DNA from: Nocardia fluminea | GTDB taxonomy: Bacteria > Actinomycetota > Actinomycetes > Mycobacteriales > Mycobacteriaceae | Length of the DNA stretch: 64,000 nt | Assembly: GCF_002846365.1 (NCBI RefSeq) | Contig: NZ_PJMW01000001.1 | Location: 1,456,711-1,520,710 of the forward strand | Direction: 5' to 3' | In this document: piece after piece, positions 17,081-27,396 of the stretch | Layout of the letters: each line of letters starts with the position of its first letter | How positions within the stretch are numbered: the stretch's first letter is position 1 | Made by a program: the position numbers and the translations under genes | Notes under the pieces: generated by a model | Told to the model about the DNA's origin: nothing | Database searches by the model: none | Seen by the model: the letters and a program-made list of their open reading frames with translations, nothing else

Positions 17081-19024
17081 GTGTGCGGACTGCTCGGATT
17101 CCTGACAGCTGATTCCGCGACGACCGCGGTGGTCGATCAGGTCTACGACGCGCTGCACTGCCAGCGGCATCGTGGCCCGGACGAGAAGGGCACCTGGCAC
17201 GACGATCACATGATCTTCGGGTTCAACCGCCTCTCCATCATCGACATCGAGCACTCGCACCAGCCGCTGCGCTGGGGCCCGGCGGACAACCCGCAGCGTT
17301 ACGCGATGACCTTCAACGGTGAGATCTACAACTACCTCGAACTGCGCGAACAGCTGGCCGCCGAGCACGGCGCCGAATTCCCCGAGGGCAAGATCTTCGC
17401 CACCGACGGTGACGGCGAGGCCATCGTGGCCGCCTTCCACTTCTGGGGCCCCGAGGCCGTGCGCAAGCTGCGCGGGATGTTCGCGTTCGCGATCTGGGAC
17501 ACCGAGACCTCGGAACTGTTCCTCGCGCGCGATCCGTTCGGCATCAAGCCGCTGTTCATCGCGACCGGCGCGGGCGGCACCGCCTTCGCCAGCGAGAAGA
17601 AGAGCCTGCTCGAACTGCTGAGCCCGCTGGAACTGTCCGACGAGCTGGACCCGCGCGCGCTCGAGCACTACACGGTGTTGCAGTACGTGCCGGAGCCCGA
17701 GTCGCTGCACCGCAACATCCGTCGCCTCGAATCGGGCAACTACGCCACGGTGAAGCTGGGCCAGGAGCCGGTCATCACCCGCTACTTCCGTCCGGACTTC
17801 CGGGTTCGCCCGTTCGTCGCGGGCTCGGAGAAGGCCCGTTACGCCGAGATCGCCGCGGCGCTCGAGGACTCGGTCGCCAAGCACATGCGCGCCGACGTCA
17901 CCGTCGGTTCGTTCCTGTCGGGCGGGATCGACTCCACCGCCATCGCCGCGCTGGCCATGCGCCACAACCCGAAGCTGATCACCTTCACCACCGGGTTCGA
18001 GCGCGAGGGCTACTCCGAGGTCGACGTGGCCGCCGAGAGCGCCGAGCTGATCGGCGCCCGCCACATCGTCAAGGTCGTCTCCCCCGCCGAATTCGCCGCC
18101 GCGATCCCCGAGATCGTCTGGTACCTCGACGACCCGGTCGCCGACCCGGCGCTGGTCCCGCTGTACTTCGTGGCCAAAGAAGCGCGCAAGCACGTCAAGG
18201 TCGTGCTCTCCGGTGAAGGCGCTGACGAGCTGTTCGGCGGCTACACGATCTACCGGGAACCGTTGTCGCTCAAGCCCTTCGAGTATCTGCCCGCCGGTGC
18301 GCGCAAGCTGCTCGGCAAGCTCGGTGACAAGATCCCCGACGGCAAGCGCGGCAAGTCGCTGCTGCAGCGCGGCTCGCTGCGCCTCGAGGACCGCTACTAC
18401 GGCAACGCCCGCAGCTTCAACGACGCCCAGCTGCGCGCGGTCCTGCGCGACTTCCGCCCCGAGTGGACCCACCAGGACGTCACCGCGCCGATCTACGCCC
18501 AGTCCGCGGGCTGGGACCCGGTCGCGCGCATGCAGCACCTCGACCTGTTCACCTGGCTGCGCGGCGACATCCTGGTCAAGGCCGACAAGATGACCATGGC
18601 CAACTCCCTCGAACTGCGCGTGCCGTTCCTGGACAACGAGGTCATGCGCGTCGCCGAGGGCATCCCGTTCGATCAGAAGATCACCAAGGAAACCTCGAAG
18701 TACGCGCTGCGCCAGGCCCTGGACGGCATCGTCCCCGACCACGTCCTCCACCGCGCCAAGCTCGGTTTCCCGGTCCCGTTGCGCCACTGGCTGCGCGGCA
18801 CCGAACTCTACGACTGGGCCGAAACCCAGATCGCCGAGTCCCAGACCGACCACCTGCTGCACAAGCCGGCCGTCCTCCAGATGCTCCGCGACCACAAAGC
18901 GGGCGTCTCCGACCACAGCCGCCGCCTCTGGACCGTGCTGGTCTTCATGGTCTGGCACGGCATCTTCGTCGAGGACCGCATCAAGCCCGAGATCCAGGAA
19001 CCGGTCTACCCGGTCTCGTTGTAA
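17081..19024 (+). CDS. asnB: glutamine-hydrolysing asparagine synthetase (AsnB)
   Basis: 647 aa. The GTG at 17081 is the start because the next codon is the catalytic Cys2 (VCGLLGF) that must become N-terminal; frames opening at 17069 are four codons too long. The N-terminal glutaminase domain (about 1-215) is followed by the synthetase domain with the PPi loop LSGGIDSTAIA. It makes Asn from Asp, ATP and Gln. Similar to Rv2201; in corynebacteria and mycobacteria such enzymes (LtsA/AsnB) amidate meso-DAP of peptidoglycan, a likely alternative role here. Confidence 0.88.
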   Translation: MCGLLGFLTADSATTAVVDQVYDALHCQRHRGPDEKGTWHDDHMIFGFNRLSIIDIEHSHQPLRWGPADNPQRYAMTFNGEIYNYLELREQLAAEHGAEFPEGKIFATDGDGEAIVAAFHFWGPEAVRKLRGMFAFAIWDTETSELFLARDPFGIKPLFIATGAGGTAFASEKKSLLELLSPLELSDELDPRALEHYTVLQYVPEPESLHRNIRRLESGNYATVKLGQEPVITRYFRPDFRVRPFVAGSEKARYAEIAAALEDSVAKHMRADVTVGSFLSGGIDSTAIAALAMRHNPKLITFTTGFEREGYSEVDVAAESAELIGARHIVKVVSPAEFAAAIPEIVWYLDDPVADPALVPLYFVAKEARKHVKVVLSGEGADELFGGYTIYREPLSLKPFEYLPAGARKLLGKLGDKIPDGKRGKSLLQRGSLRLEDRYYGNARSFNDAQLRAVLRDFRPEWTHQDVTAPIYAQSAGWDPVARMQHLDLFTWLRGDILVKADKMTMANSLELRVPFLDNEVMRVAEGIPFDQKITKETSKYALRQALDGIVPDHVLHRAKLGFPVPLRHWLRGTELYDWAETQIAESQTDHLLHKPAVLQMLRDHKAGVSDHSRRLWTVLVFMVWHGIFVEDRIKPEIQEPVYPVSL

Positions 19025-19035
19025 CCGCGCAGAAG

Positions 19036-19069
19036 AACGCCCCCTGGCTCGAAAGAGCCAGGGGGCGTT
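19036..19069. terminator. bidirectional terminator between asnB and adoK
   Basis: Perfect 15-bp stem (19036-19050 with 19055-19069, arm AACGCCCCCTGGCTC) closed by a GAAA tetraloop, between converging genes. Confidence 0.85.
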
Positions 19070-19082
19070 CGTGTTCCGTACG

Positions 19083-20159
<1,077 letters not shown>

Positions 20160-20230
20160 CTACCTCGCCACGCAACCACCATATTCCCGGGCGTGGCCAG
20201 GAAGGCGCCGCTAACTCGCAGCGCCGTACG

Positions 20231-20587
20231 TCAGTTGAAGCTGTCGCCGCAGGCGCAGGAGCCGGTGGCGTTCGGGTTGTCGATGGTGAAGCCCTGCTTC
20301 TCGATGGTGTCGACGAAGTCGATCGAGGCACCGTCGATGTACGGGGCGCTCATGCGGTCGACGGCCAGCTTCACGCCGGAGAACTCGACGACGATGTCAC
20401 CGTCGAGGATGCGATCGTCGAAGAACAGCTGGTAACGCAGACCGGCACAGCCACCGGGCTGCACCGCGATCCGCAGGGCCAGATCGTCGCGGCCCTCCTG
20501 GTCGAGCAGCGCCTTCGCCTTGATGGCGGCAGCGTCGGTCAGCGTCGCACCGTGGGTCTCGGTGGCGGTCTCGTTCTGCACAGTCAT
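20231..20587 (-). CDS. erpA: HesB/IscA/ErpA-type iron-sulfur carrier
   Basis: 118 aa. The ATG at 20587 has AGGAG 5 nt upstream; the GTG at 20593 overlaps that site. The A-type carrier cysteines are in place: PGGCAGLRY and the C-terminal CACGDSF. It would deliver Fe-S clusters to apo-proteins, for example LipA, which is encoded elsewhere in this window. Same size and neighbourhood as Rv2204c. Confidence 0.85.
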   Translation of the reverse strand: MTVQNETATETHGATLTDAAAIKAKALLDQEGRDDLALRIAVQPGGCAGLRYQLFFDDRILDGDIVVEFSGVKLAVDRMSAPYIDGASIDFVDTIEKQGFTIDNPNATGSCACGDSFN

Positions 20588-20832
20588 GGACACTCCTAGT
20601 TCGACTCAGCCCGTCAACGGACCTCAGGTGCACAGCGCACGACTGATTCCAACGCTGTCGCAGCAACTGCTATTCCTATTTTGCCACCCTCGGCGCAGCC
20701 AGTAGACGCCACCTGGGTGCTTGTGCCCACAGTACGCCCTGTGACGGCGTGATCCGCGTCTCAGCCCGGCTTCGGATGAGACCGGGCCCACCGCTGAGCG
20801 GACCGCATTTCCCGATGATCGGCGTCATCGAA

Positions 20833-20845
20833 TAGCCTGGTGAAC
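20833..20845 (+). promoter_or_regulatory. leaderless -10 box for the DUF3043 gene
   Basis: TAGCCT (20833-20838) is followed by 7 nt and then the GTG at 20846. This spacing favours 20846 over the GTG at 20840. Confidence 0.45.
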
Positions 20846-21502
20846 GTGAAATTGTTTCGTCGCGACGAGTCCAGCACCATCGACGAGTCCGTCGACCCGT
20901 CGGTGTCCGACTCCGAACAGGCCGCCGCCACGGCGTCGACCACTCCCGGTAAGGGCAGGCCGACTCCGAAAAGGCGTGAGGCGGAAGGCAAGCGGCGCGG
21001 TCCCATCGCGCCCGCCCCGCTGACCGCCAAGGAAGCCCGCGCCCGCCGCAAAGCTGTCAAGGGCACCAAACAGGACCGCAAGGCCGCCGCCGCCGACCGT
21101 CGCGCCGCCGTGCAGGACCGCCGCGCCCGCATGCTCGCCGGCGAGGACAAGTACCTGCTGCCCCGCGATCAGGGCCCGGTCCGCGCCTATGTGCGCGATC
21201 TCGTGGACGCCCGCCGCAACCTCGTCGGCCTGTTCATGCCGATGGCGCTGGTGCTGATCCTGTCGATGTTCGTGGCCCCCGGCCTGCAGACCATCGTCAC
21301 GCTGGCCATGCTGGTGATGATGGTCTTCATGATCATCGAGGGCTTCGTCCTCGGCAAGATCGTGAGCAACCGGGTGATCGAACGGTTCCCCGACACCACC
21401 GACACCGGCTTCAAGCTCGGCTGGTACGCCTTCGTCCGCGCCTCGCAGATCCGCAAGATGCGGGCCCCGAAGCCGCGGGTGGGCCCCGGCGACGCGGTCT
21501 GA
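20846..21502 (+). CDS. DUF3043 membrane protein (Rv2206-like)
   Basis: 218 aa from the GTG at 20846. The N-terminal half is strongly basic with KRREAEGKRRGP and repeated RRA/DRR segments. Two adjacent membrane helices follow (about residues 127-165), then a short cytoplasmic tail. This is the DUF3043 architecture, conserved in actinobacteria next to asnB and cob genes. The function is not established; the basic N-terminus could bind nucleic acid or anionic lipid. Confidence 0.75.
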   Translation: MKLFRRDESSTIDESVDPSVSDSEQAAATASTTPGKGRPTPKRREAEGKRRGPIAPAPLTAKEARARRKAVKGTKQDRKAAAADRRAAVQDRRARMLAGEDKYLLPRDQGPVRAYVRDLVDARRNLVGLFMPMALVLILSMFVAPGLQTIVTLAMLVMMVFMIIEGFVLGKIVSNRVIERFPDTTDTGFKLGWYAFVRASQIRKMRAPKPRVGPGDAV

Positions 21503-21517
21503 GTTCGACCGGACTTC

Positions 21518-21561
21518 CGAATGCCGTCTCATCCGTCCGGATGGGGCGGCATTCGTCTTTT
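21518..21561 (+). terminator. terminator of the DUF3043 gene
   Basis: 17-bp stem (21518-21534 with 21539-21555) with two G-U pairs and loop GTCC, followed by TCTTTT. The T-tract touches the stop codon of the convergent 55-aa gene. Confidence 0.75.
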
Positions 21562-21728
21562 CAGTGATGGCTCGGGCGGATGTAGTCGGCGTACCCGGCG
21601 ATGGCCTTGAGCTCGGTGTCCATGCGCTGGGCGTCGCGGTCGACGATCCCGGTGGATCCGGCGGTGCCGCGACCGATCAGTACGGCGAGTCCGATGATGA
21701 CGGTGAGGACGATCAGGAAAGTAAGCAT
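21561..21728 (-). CDS. 55-aa single-span membrane protein
   Basis: Small ORF, ATG at 21728 and TGA at 21561-21563. It starts with a hydrophobic helix (MLTFLIVLTVIIGLAVLIG) and ends in a charged tail with KAIAGYADYIRPSHH. Codon use is typical of the region, with high GC at third positions. It converges with the DUF3043 gene and is divergent from the GlxA-type regulator. No Shine-Dalgarno is obvious. I do not recognise the family. Confidence 0.6.
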   Translation of the reverse strand: MLTFLIVLTVIIGLAVLIGRGTAGSTGIVDRDAQRMDTELKAIAGYADYIRPSHH

Positions 21729-21802
21729 GGCAGTAATTTTGCGCTCGATGATTTTCAGCCGAAAGTGGCTGTTCTGTCATTGTGCGTAAAGATTCAGCCA
21801 GC

Positions 21803-21813
21803 TACGATGAGGC
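21803..21813 (+). promoter_or_regulatory. -10 box for the GlxA-type regulator
   Basis: TACGAT (21803-21808) ends 5 nt before the ATG at 21814. Confidence 0.35.
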
Positions 21814-22764
21814 ATGCTCTCGAAGGTGGCCGTGGTCCTCAGCGACCGGCTCGCGATGTTCGAATTCGGCGTCGTCTGTGAGGTTTTCGGGCTGGACCGC
21901 ACCGCCGACGGCCTGCCCGGCTTCGACTTCCGGGTCTGCGGCGCCGACCCGGGCACACCCCTGCGCTCCACCACCCCCGGCATCTCCGTCACCCCGGAGT
22001 TCGGCCTCGAGCACCTCGCGCGGGCCGACCTCGTCGCTATCCCGGCCTCCCCGATCGACCAGTACGACGACCGGGTACTCGAGGCGGTGCGCGGCGCCGC
22101 CGACGCGGGCGCGACCGTTCTCACCGTGTGCTCGGGCGCGTTCCTCGCCGGGGCGGCCGGTCTGCTCGACGGCCGCAAGTGCACCACCCACTGGCGTTAC
22201 GTCGACCGGCTCGCCGCGAAGTTCCCCGAAGCCACCGTCGACCCCGACGTCCTGTTCGTCGACGAGGGCGACCTGATCACCAGCGCGGGCACCGCCGCGG
22301 GCATCGACGCCTGCCTGCACCTGGTGCGGCGCGAGATCGGTACCGCCGCCGCCAACGGCATCGCGCGCCGCATGGTCGTCCCTCCGCAACGCGACGGCGG
22401 CCAGCGCCAGTTCATCGAGCAGCCGGTCCCCGAGTGCAGTTCGATCGGCCTGTCCACCACCCTCACCTGGCTCACCGAGAATCTCGCCCACCCGCACACC
22501 GTCGACGAGCTCGCGGCCCGCTCGAGCATGTCCACCCGCACCTTCGCCCGCCGCTTCGCCGCCGAGACCGGCACCACCCCGGTCAAATGGCTCACCACGC
22601 AGCGCGTCCTGTTCGCCAAGCACCTGCTCGAGACCACCGACATGGCTCTGGAACGGATCGCCGACGAGTCCGGCTTCGGCTCCGGCGCCCTGTTGCGCCA
22701 CCACTTCCAGCGCCAGGTCGGCCTCGCCCCCACCGAATACCGCCGCCGCTTCGGCGCGGCCTGA
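21814..22764 (+). CDS. GlxA-type AraC-family transcriptional regulator
   Basis: 316 aa. The N-terminal DJ-1/PfpI-like domain (about 1-175) has the nucleophile-elbow-like VCSGAFLAGAAGLLDG. The C-terminal AraC HTH pair (about 215-316) has STRTFARRFAAETGTTPVKWL and GFGSGALLRHHFQRQVGLAPTEYRRRF. Such regulators often respond to small metabolites and activate adjacent genes. The divergent 55-aa gene and the downstream hydrolase are possible targets. Confidence 0.85.
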   Translation: MLSKVAVVLSDRLAMFEFGVVCEVFGLDRTADGLPGFDFRVCGADPGTPLRSTTPGISVTPEFGLEHLARADLVAIPASPIDQYDDRVLEAVRGAADAGATVLTVCSGAFLAGAAGLLDGRKCTTHWRYVDRLAAKFPEATVDPDVLFVDEGDLITSAGTAAGIDACLHLVRREIGTAAANGIARRMVVPPQRDGGQRQFIEQPVPECSSIGLSTTLTWLTENLAHPHTVDELAARSSMSTRTFARRFAAETGTTPVKWLTTQRVLFAKHLLETTDMALERIADESGFGSGALLRHHFQRQVGLAPTEYRRRFGAA

Positions 22765-22886
22765 GAGAGCGCCCACGGAAGGGTCGCGCGATGCGGCCGC
22801 TGCTGCTCGATCTCGCGAAAACAATTGGCGAACAACCCAGTTCCCCGTAGGGCCTGGTTGTCAACGTTCCGCATCGGCTTGACCGG

Positions 22887-23879
22887 GTGACAGGCGGCTG
22901 GTCAGCTGATTCCGTGTTCTCTACCGCGCGCAGACATACTGCTTGGATCATCACTGTCCTGGTGGTCGCTGTCGCCACCGCCCTCTCTGCCGGAACGGGC
23001 CCGGCCGAGGCGGCGCCGGTGCGCCGCGCGCCCGCGGGCGGATTCGAGGAACTGATCGTCGCGTCGAGCATGGGTCCGGTGAAAGTCCAGGTGCAGTGGG
23101 CCGCGCGAGGCGGGAGCTCCGCGTTGTATCTGCTCGACGGGCTGCGCGCGCCCGCCGATCACAGCCAGTGGACCACCGACACCGACGCGCTGCGCCAATT
23201 CGCCGGTGACGACGTGACCTTGGTGTTCCCGGTCGGCGGCCACTCCAGTTTCTATACCGACTGGTACCGCCCGAGCAGCACGAATGGTCAACCGACGACC
23301 TACAAATGGGAAACCTTCCTCACGCGCGAGCTGCCCGAATTCCTCGCCGGATACGGCGTCTCCCGCACGAACAACGCGATCGTCGGCGTCTCCATGGGCG
23401 GCAACGCCGCGATGACACTGGCCGCGCACCACCGCGACCAGTTCCGATTCGCCGGATCGTTCTCCGGGTTCCTCAACCCGAGCTATCCGCTGTGGAACCA
23501 GGTCATGCGCGCGGCCATGTTCGACGAGGGCCGCTTCAACATCGACGACATGTGGGGCGTCGCGGGTGACCCCGCGTGGGTACGCAACGACGCCACCGCG
23601 CAGGCCGAACGGCTGCGCGGCCTGCCGATGTACGTCACCAGCGGCAACGGCGTCCCCGGTCCGCTCGATCTGCCCGGCGGTGTCGGCAACACGATCAACG
23701 CCGCGGGTATCGAAGCGTTCTCCGTGATCGCGGCGAGCACCTTCCGCGACCGCGTTGCCGCCCTCGGTATCCCCGCCCGCGTCGACTTCACCACCGGCAC
23801 CCACACCTGGCCCTATTGGCAGCAGTCGCTCACCGTCGCTCGCCCGATGATTCTGGAGGCGCTGGCCGGTGATCGCTGA
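22887..23879 (+). CDS. secreted mycolyltransferase / esterase of the antigen 85 family
   Basis: 330 aa. A Sec signal peptide ends near PAEA/APVRR. The alpha/beta-hydrolase fold has the nucleophile elbow GVSMGG (Ser169) and a C-terminal His306 in TGTHTWPYW. The segments LYLLDGLRAPADHSQW and YTDWYRPS are typical of the antigen 85/FbpA family, which transfers mycolates to trehalose and arabinogalactan. Start may instead be the GTG at 22914. It indicates a mycolic-acid-bearing envelope. Confidence 0.82.
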   Translation: MTGGWSADSVFSTARRHTAWIITVLVVAVATALSAGTGPAEAAPVRRAPAGGFEELIVASSMGPVKVQVQWAARGGSSALYLLDGLRAPADHSQWTTDTDALRQFAGDDVTLVFPVGGHSSFYTDWYRPSSTNGQPTTYKWETFLTRELPEFLAGYGVSRTNNAIVGVSMGGNAAMTLAAHHRDQFRFAGSFSGFLNPSYPLWNQVMRAAMFDEGRFNIDDMWGVAGDPAWVRNDATAQAERLRGLPMYVTSGNGVPGPLDLPGGVGNTINAAGIEAFSVIAASTFRDRVAALGIPARVDFTTGTHTWPYWQQSLTVARPMILEALAGDR

Positions 23880-23893
23880 GTTCCGGGCCGGGC

Positions 23894-23905
23894 TACGGTG
23901 CTCGG
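23894..23905 (+). promoter_or_regulatory. leaderless -10 box for cobU
   Basis: TACGGT (23894-23899) is followed by 6 nt and the ATG at 23906. No cobalamin-riboswitch motif was recognised upstream. Confidence 0.4.
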
Positions 23906-24427
23906 ATGTCCACTCGCATCCTCGTGCTCGGCGGCGCGCGGTCCGGTAAGTCGGCCTATGCCGAGGCTCTGCTGACCGACGCCCCCGCGGTTCGCTATCT
24001 GGCCACCGCCGTCCTCGATCCCGCCGATCACGACTTCGCCGACCGGATCGCCGTCCACCGCGACCGGCGTCCCGCGCACTGGACAACGGTCGAGAACACC
24101 GAGCCCGCAACGGTTCTCGCCACCGGCGCGCCCGCGACCCTGCTCGATGACATCGGCACCTGGCTCACCGCGCGCCTCGACGCCCGCGCGGCATGGGAAG
24201 CGCCGCGCGGCACCGTCACCCCCGACTGCGACACCCTCGTCGACGCCGTCGCGGCCTACCGGGACCGGCTGGTGATCGTATCGCCCGAGGTGGGCATGGG
24301 TGTCATCCCCGCGACCCGCTCGGGGCGGCTGTTCCGCGACGAGATCGGCACGCTGAACCAGCGTCTCGCGCAGGTGTGCGACGAGGCGTACCTCATCGTC
24401 GCCGGGCTGCCCCTGCGCTTGAAATGA
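23906..24427 (+). CDS. cobU: adenosylcobinamide kinase / guanylyltransferase (CobU)
   Basis: 173 aa. The P-loop GGARSGKS (9-16) starts the protein, and the later VSPEVGMGVIPATRSGRLFRDEIG-type segment, shortened here, is characteristic of CobU/CobP. The enzyme phosphorylates adenosylcobinamide and adds GMP, feeding CobS. It is first of three nucleotide-loop genes (cobU, cobT, cobS) with short gaps. Confidence 0.9.
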   Translation: MSTRILVLGGARSGKSAYAEALLTDAPAVRYLATAVLDPADHDFADRIAVHRDRRPAHWTTVENTEPATVLATGAPATLLDDIGTWLTARLDARAAWEAPRGTVTPDCDTLVDAVAAYRDRLVIVSPEVGMGVIPATRSGRLFRDEIGTLNQRLAQVCDEAYLIVAGLPLRLK

Positions 24428-24508
24428 CCCGGGTCGGTCACCGCCGCGCCCCGTGATCCGGGCAAGATGGGCGTCGAACACCACGCACCACCTCCGAAAG
24501 GCTTGCCA

Positions 24509-25582
24509 GTGACGCACGGATTCGACCCGGTCGCGGCCCCGGACGCGCAAGTGCGCGCGGCGGCCGAGCAGCGCCAGACGCAGCTCACCAAACCGGCCGG
24601 ATCGCTGGGACGGCTCGAGGAACTCGGTAACTGGGTAGCCGCTTGCCAGGGTGTGTGCCCGCCGAAGCAGTTCGAACGCGCCAGGGTGGTGCTGTTCGCG
24701 GGCGATCACGGCGTGGCGAAGCACGGTGTCTCGGCGTATCCGAGCGAGGTCACCGCGCAGATGGTGGCCAACTTCCTGGCCGGCGGCGCGGCCGTGAACG
24801 CGCTGGCCGCCGTGGCGGGCGCGACCGTGCGGGTCGTCGACATCGCCGTCGACGGTGACACCGAACCCTCGGTGTCCCAGCACAAGGTGCGCCGGTCCAG
24901 CGGTTCCATCGACCGCGAGGACGCGCTCACCGACGCCGAGGTCACCGCCGCGCTGGCCGCGGGTCGCGCGATCGCCGACGAGGAGATCGACGCGGGCGCC
25001 GATCTGCTCATCGCCGGTGACATGGGCATCGGCAACACCACCCCCGCCACCGTCCTCATCGCCGTCCTCACCGGTACCGAACCCGTCGCGGCGGTCGGCC
25101 GCGGCACCGGCGTCGACGACCAGGGCTGGATCCGCAAGGTCGCCGCCATCCGCGACGGCATGCGCCGCGCCCGCCCCGTCGCCACCGACCCCGTCGACCT
25201 GCTCCGCGTCGCCGCGGGCGCCGACTTCGCCGCCATGACCGGTTTCCTCGCCCAGGCGGCCGTCCGCCGCACCCCCGTGCTGCTCGACGGCGTCGTGGTC
25301 ACCGCCGCGGCCCTGGTCGCCGAGGACATCGCCGCGGGCGCCAAAGCCTGGTGGCTCCCGGCCCACCGCTCCACCGAGCCGGCCCATGACCTGGCCCTGA
25401 AGCATCTGCGCCTGACCCCACTGATCGACCTCGAGATGCGTCTCGGTGAAGGTTCCGGGGCGCTCACCGCCCTCCCGATCCTGCGGGCCGCGGTCGCCAC
25501 CCTCGCCGAGATGTCGACCTTCGCCGACGCGGGCGTCAGCACCTCGGCCGAGGAACCGGACACCGTCGACCTGGCCAAGTGA
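24509..25582 (+). CDS. cobT: nicotinate-nucleotide--dimethylbenzimidazole phosphoribosyltransferase (CobT)
   Basis: 357 aa from the GTG at 24509, preceded by GAAAGG at 7 nt; the frame opening at 24467 would add residues before the conserved N-terminus. Motifs [30 protein letters not shown] and [14 protein letters not shown] are diagnostic. It makes alpha-ribazole phosphate, the lower ligand of cobalamin. Similar in length to Rv2207. Confidence 0.92.
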   Translation: MTHGFDPVAAPDAQVRAAAEQRQTQLTKPAGSLGRLEELGNWVAACQGVCPPKQFERARVVLFAGDHGVAKHGVSAYPSEVTAQMVANFLAGGAAVNALAAVAGATVRVVDIAVDGDTEPSVSQHKVRRSSGSIDREDALTDAEVTAALAAGRAIADEEIDAGADLLIAGDMGIGNTTPATVLIAVLTGTEPVAAVGRGTGVDDQGWIRKVAAIRDGMRRARPVATDPVDLLRVAAGADFAAMTGFLAQAAVRRTPVLLDGVVVTAAALVAEDIAAGAKAWWLPAHRSTEPAHDLALKHLRLTPLIDLEMRLGEGSGALTALPILRAAVATLAEMSTFADAGVSTSAEEPDTVDLAK

Positions 25583-25718
25583 GCGAATCGAACGCCGTTG
25601 GGGCGAGCCGAGAGCCCGGCGCCGACTCCACTCCCTGGAGTTGCTTCTCCGCGTCCGCCCCGGTCGAAGTCGAACCGGTAGGGCGCTCGCTCACCCCGGC
25701 TGCTGTCCGGACGTCCGG

Positions 25719-26468
25719 GTGAATGCGCTCCGGCTCGCGGTTTCCTGGCTGACGGTCGTCCCGATTCGCGGCCCCGCGGTGGTCGACCGGCGCACGGCCG
25801 GCCATGCGATCTGCCTGGCCCCGCTGATCGGACTCGCTCTCGGAGCGTTCGCGGCGGGTGCCCTCTGGTTACTGGTCAGCGCGGGCCTGACCACCCTGCT
25901 CGCCGGTCTCCTCGTCGTGGGCCTGCTCGCCCTGCTCACCCGCGGGATGCATCTGGACGGACTGGCCGACACCGTCGACGGACTCGGAAGCTACGGACCA
26001 CCGCAGCGTGCCCGCGAGATCATGAAGTCCGGCGGGGCGGGCCCGTTCGGCGTCGCCGCGCTCGTCTTCGCCATCGCCGTCCAGTCGGTGGCGTTCGCGA
26101 CGCTGGCCGATCAGCACCGCTGGCTCGCGCTCGTCCTCGCCGTCGCCGCGGGCCGGGTCGCGGTCGTCCTCGCGTGCCGCACCGGCGTCCCCGCCGCCCC
26201 CGATGCCGCTTTCGGCGCGTTGGTCGCGGGCACGCAGCCGCGCGCCGTGGTCGCGATCTGGACCGCGCTCGCCGTCGGCGCCGCGATCTGGGCGGTGCCA
26301 GACAACCTCTGGCTCGGTCCCGTTGCCGTGATCGCCACCCTCGTGGTGGCCGCCGCGGTCGCCCGTCATTGTGTGCGCCGCTTCGAAGGTTTGTCCGGCG
26401 ATATTCTCGGCACAGTCGTGGAGATCACGGTTTCGATTGCCGCAGTAGGGTTCTCGCTGGCGTTATAG
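25719..26468 (+). CDS. cobS: adenosylcobinamide-GDP ribazoletransferase (CobS)
   Basis: 249 aa from the GTG at 25719, giving the expected N-terminus (LRLAVSWLTVVPI) and the same length as mycobacterial CobS. Six or so membrane helices, with the conserved RGMHLDGLADTVDGLG motif and KSGGAGPFGV that bind metal and substrate. It joins alpha-ribazole to adenosyl-GDP-cobinamide in the membrane. A 136-bp gap separates it from cobT and holds only weak hairpins. Confidence 0.9.
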   Translation: MNALRLAVSWLTVVPIRGPAVVDRRTAGHAICLAPLIGLALGAFAAGALWLLVSAGLTTLLAGLLVVGLLALLTRGMHLDGLADTVDGLGSYGPPQRAREIMKSGGAGPFGVAALVFAIAVQSVAFATLADQHRWLALVLAVAAGRVAVVLACRTGVPAAPDAAFGALVAGTQPRAVVAIWTALAVGAAIWAVPDNLWLGPVAVIATLVVAAAVARHCVRRFEGLSGDILGTVVEITVSIAAVGFSLAL

Positions 26469-26588
26469 CGAATCGCTCGGCGGCCACCCGAGCATGCTGG
26501 TCACAAGTCCAAGATGTCGCGGGTTGTGTGCTCGCACAGACCGTCCGGTCAACGGTACTCGGGTGCGTCGCCAGCACACCGGTGGCAA

Positions 26589-26601
26589 TACAGTGGAGCG
26601 C
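26589..26601 (+). promoter_or_regulatory. leaderless -10 box for the MBL-fold gene
   Basis: TACAGT (26589-26594) is followed by 7 nt and the ATG at 26602. A GGAG lies in the same 7 nt, so a leadered mRNA is also possible. Confidence 0.4.
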
Positions 26602-27315
26602 ATGTCATCCGAGCGCCTCTACTTCCGCCAACTGCTGTCCGGCCGGGATTACGCCGTCGGCGATCCGATCGCCACGCAGATGCGCAACTTCGCGTATCTG
26701 ATCGGCGACCGGGAGACCGGCGAGACCCTCCTGGTGGACCCCGCCTACCAGGCGGCCGACCTGGTCGAGGTCGCGGAGGCCGACGGCATGCGCGTATCCG
26801 GCGTGCTCGCCACCCACCATCACCCCGACCATGTCGGTGGCACCATGCTCGGTTTCACTCTCGGCGGCGTGGCCGAACTGCTCGAGAAGACCAGCGTCCC
26901 GGTCCATGTCAACAAGCTCGAACTGGACTGGGTCGCCCAGACCACCGGCATCGCCCCCAGCGAACTGACCGGCCACGACCACGGCGACAAGGTGAAGGTC
27001 GGCACCTTCGAGATCGAGTTACTCCACACCCCCGGCCACACCCCCGGCAGCCAGTGCTTCCTGTTCGACGGCCGCCTCATCTCCGGCGACACCCTGTTCA
27101 TCGACGGCTGCGGCCGCACCGATTTCCCCGGCGGCGACACCGACGAGATGTTCCGCAGCCTGCGCCAACTGGCCGCCCTGGACGGCAACCCGATCGTCTA
27201 CCCCGGCCACTGGTACTCCGAAGCCCCCAGCGCCGCCCTCTCCTCCGTCCGCGACACCAACTACGTCCTGCGCCCCAAGTCCCTGGGCGAGTGGCAAGCC
27301 CTGATGCCGGGATAG
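26602..27315 (+). CDS. metallo-beta-lactamase-fold hydrolase (glyoxalase II-like)
   Basis: 237 aa. The HxHxDH motif is THHHPDHVGG (His72, His74, Asp76, His77); further metal ligands are HTPGHTPGS, SGDTLFIDGCGR and YPGHWYSE. The family includes hydroxyacylglutathione hydrolases and persulfide dioxygenases. Actinobacteria lack glutathione, so a mycothiol thioester or a related thiol compound is the more likely substrate; this is inference. Confidence 0.8.
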   Translation: MSSERLYFRQLLSGRDYAVGDPIATQMRNFAYLIGDRETGETLLVDPAYQAADLVEVAEADGMRVSGVLATHHHPDHVGGTMLGFTLGGVAELLEKTSVPVHVNKLELDWVAQTTGIAPSELTGHDHGDKVKVGTFEIELLHTPGHTPGSQCFLFDGRLISGDTLFIDGCGRTDFPGGDTDEMFRSLRQLAALDGNPIVYPGHWYSEAPSAALSSVRDTNYVLRPKSLGEWQALMPG

Positions 27316-27396
27316 GCACCGTAAACCAGCTCCACCACGACAAACCCCAGCCACGCGGCGTCGACGATGCGGTCGATATGCACACGGCCTACCTCG

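Noticed and set aside
23880..24508. Cobalamin riboswitch controlling cobU or cobT
   Set aside because: No B12-box consensus was recognised, and cobU appears to be leaderless.
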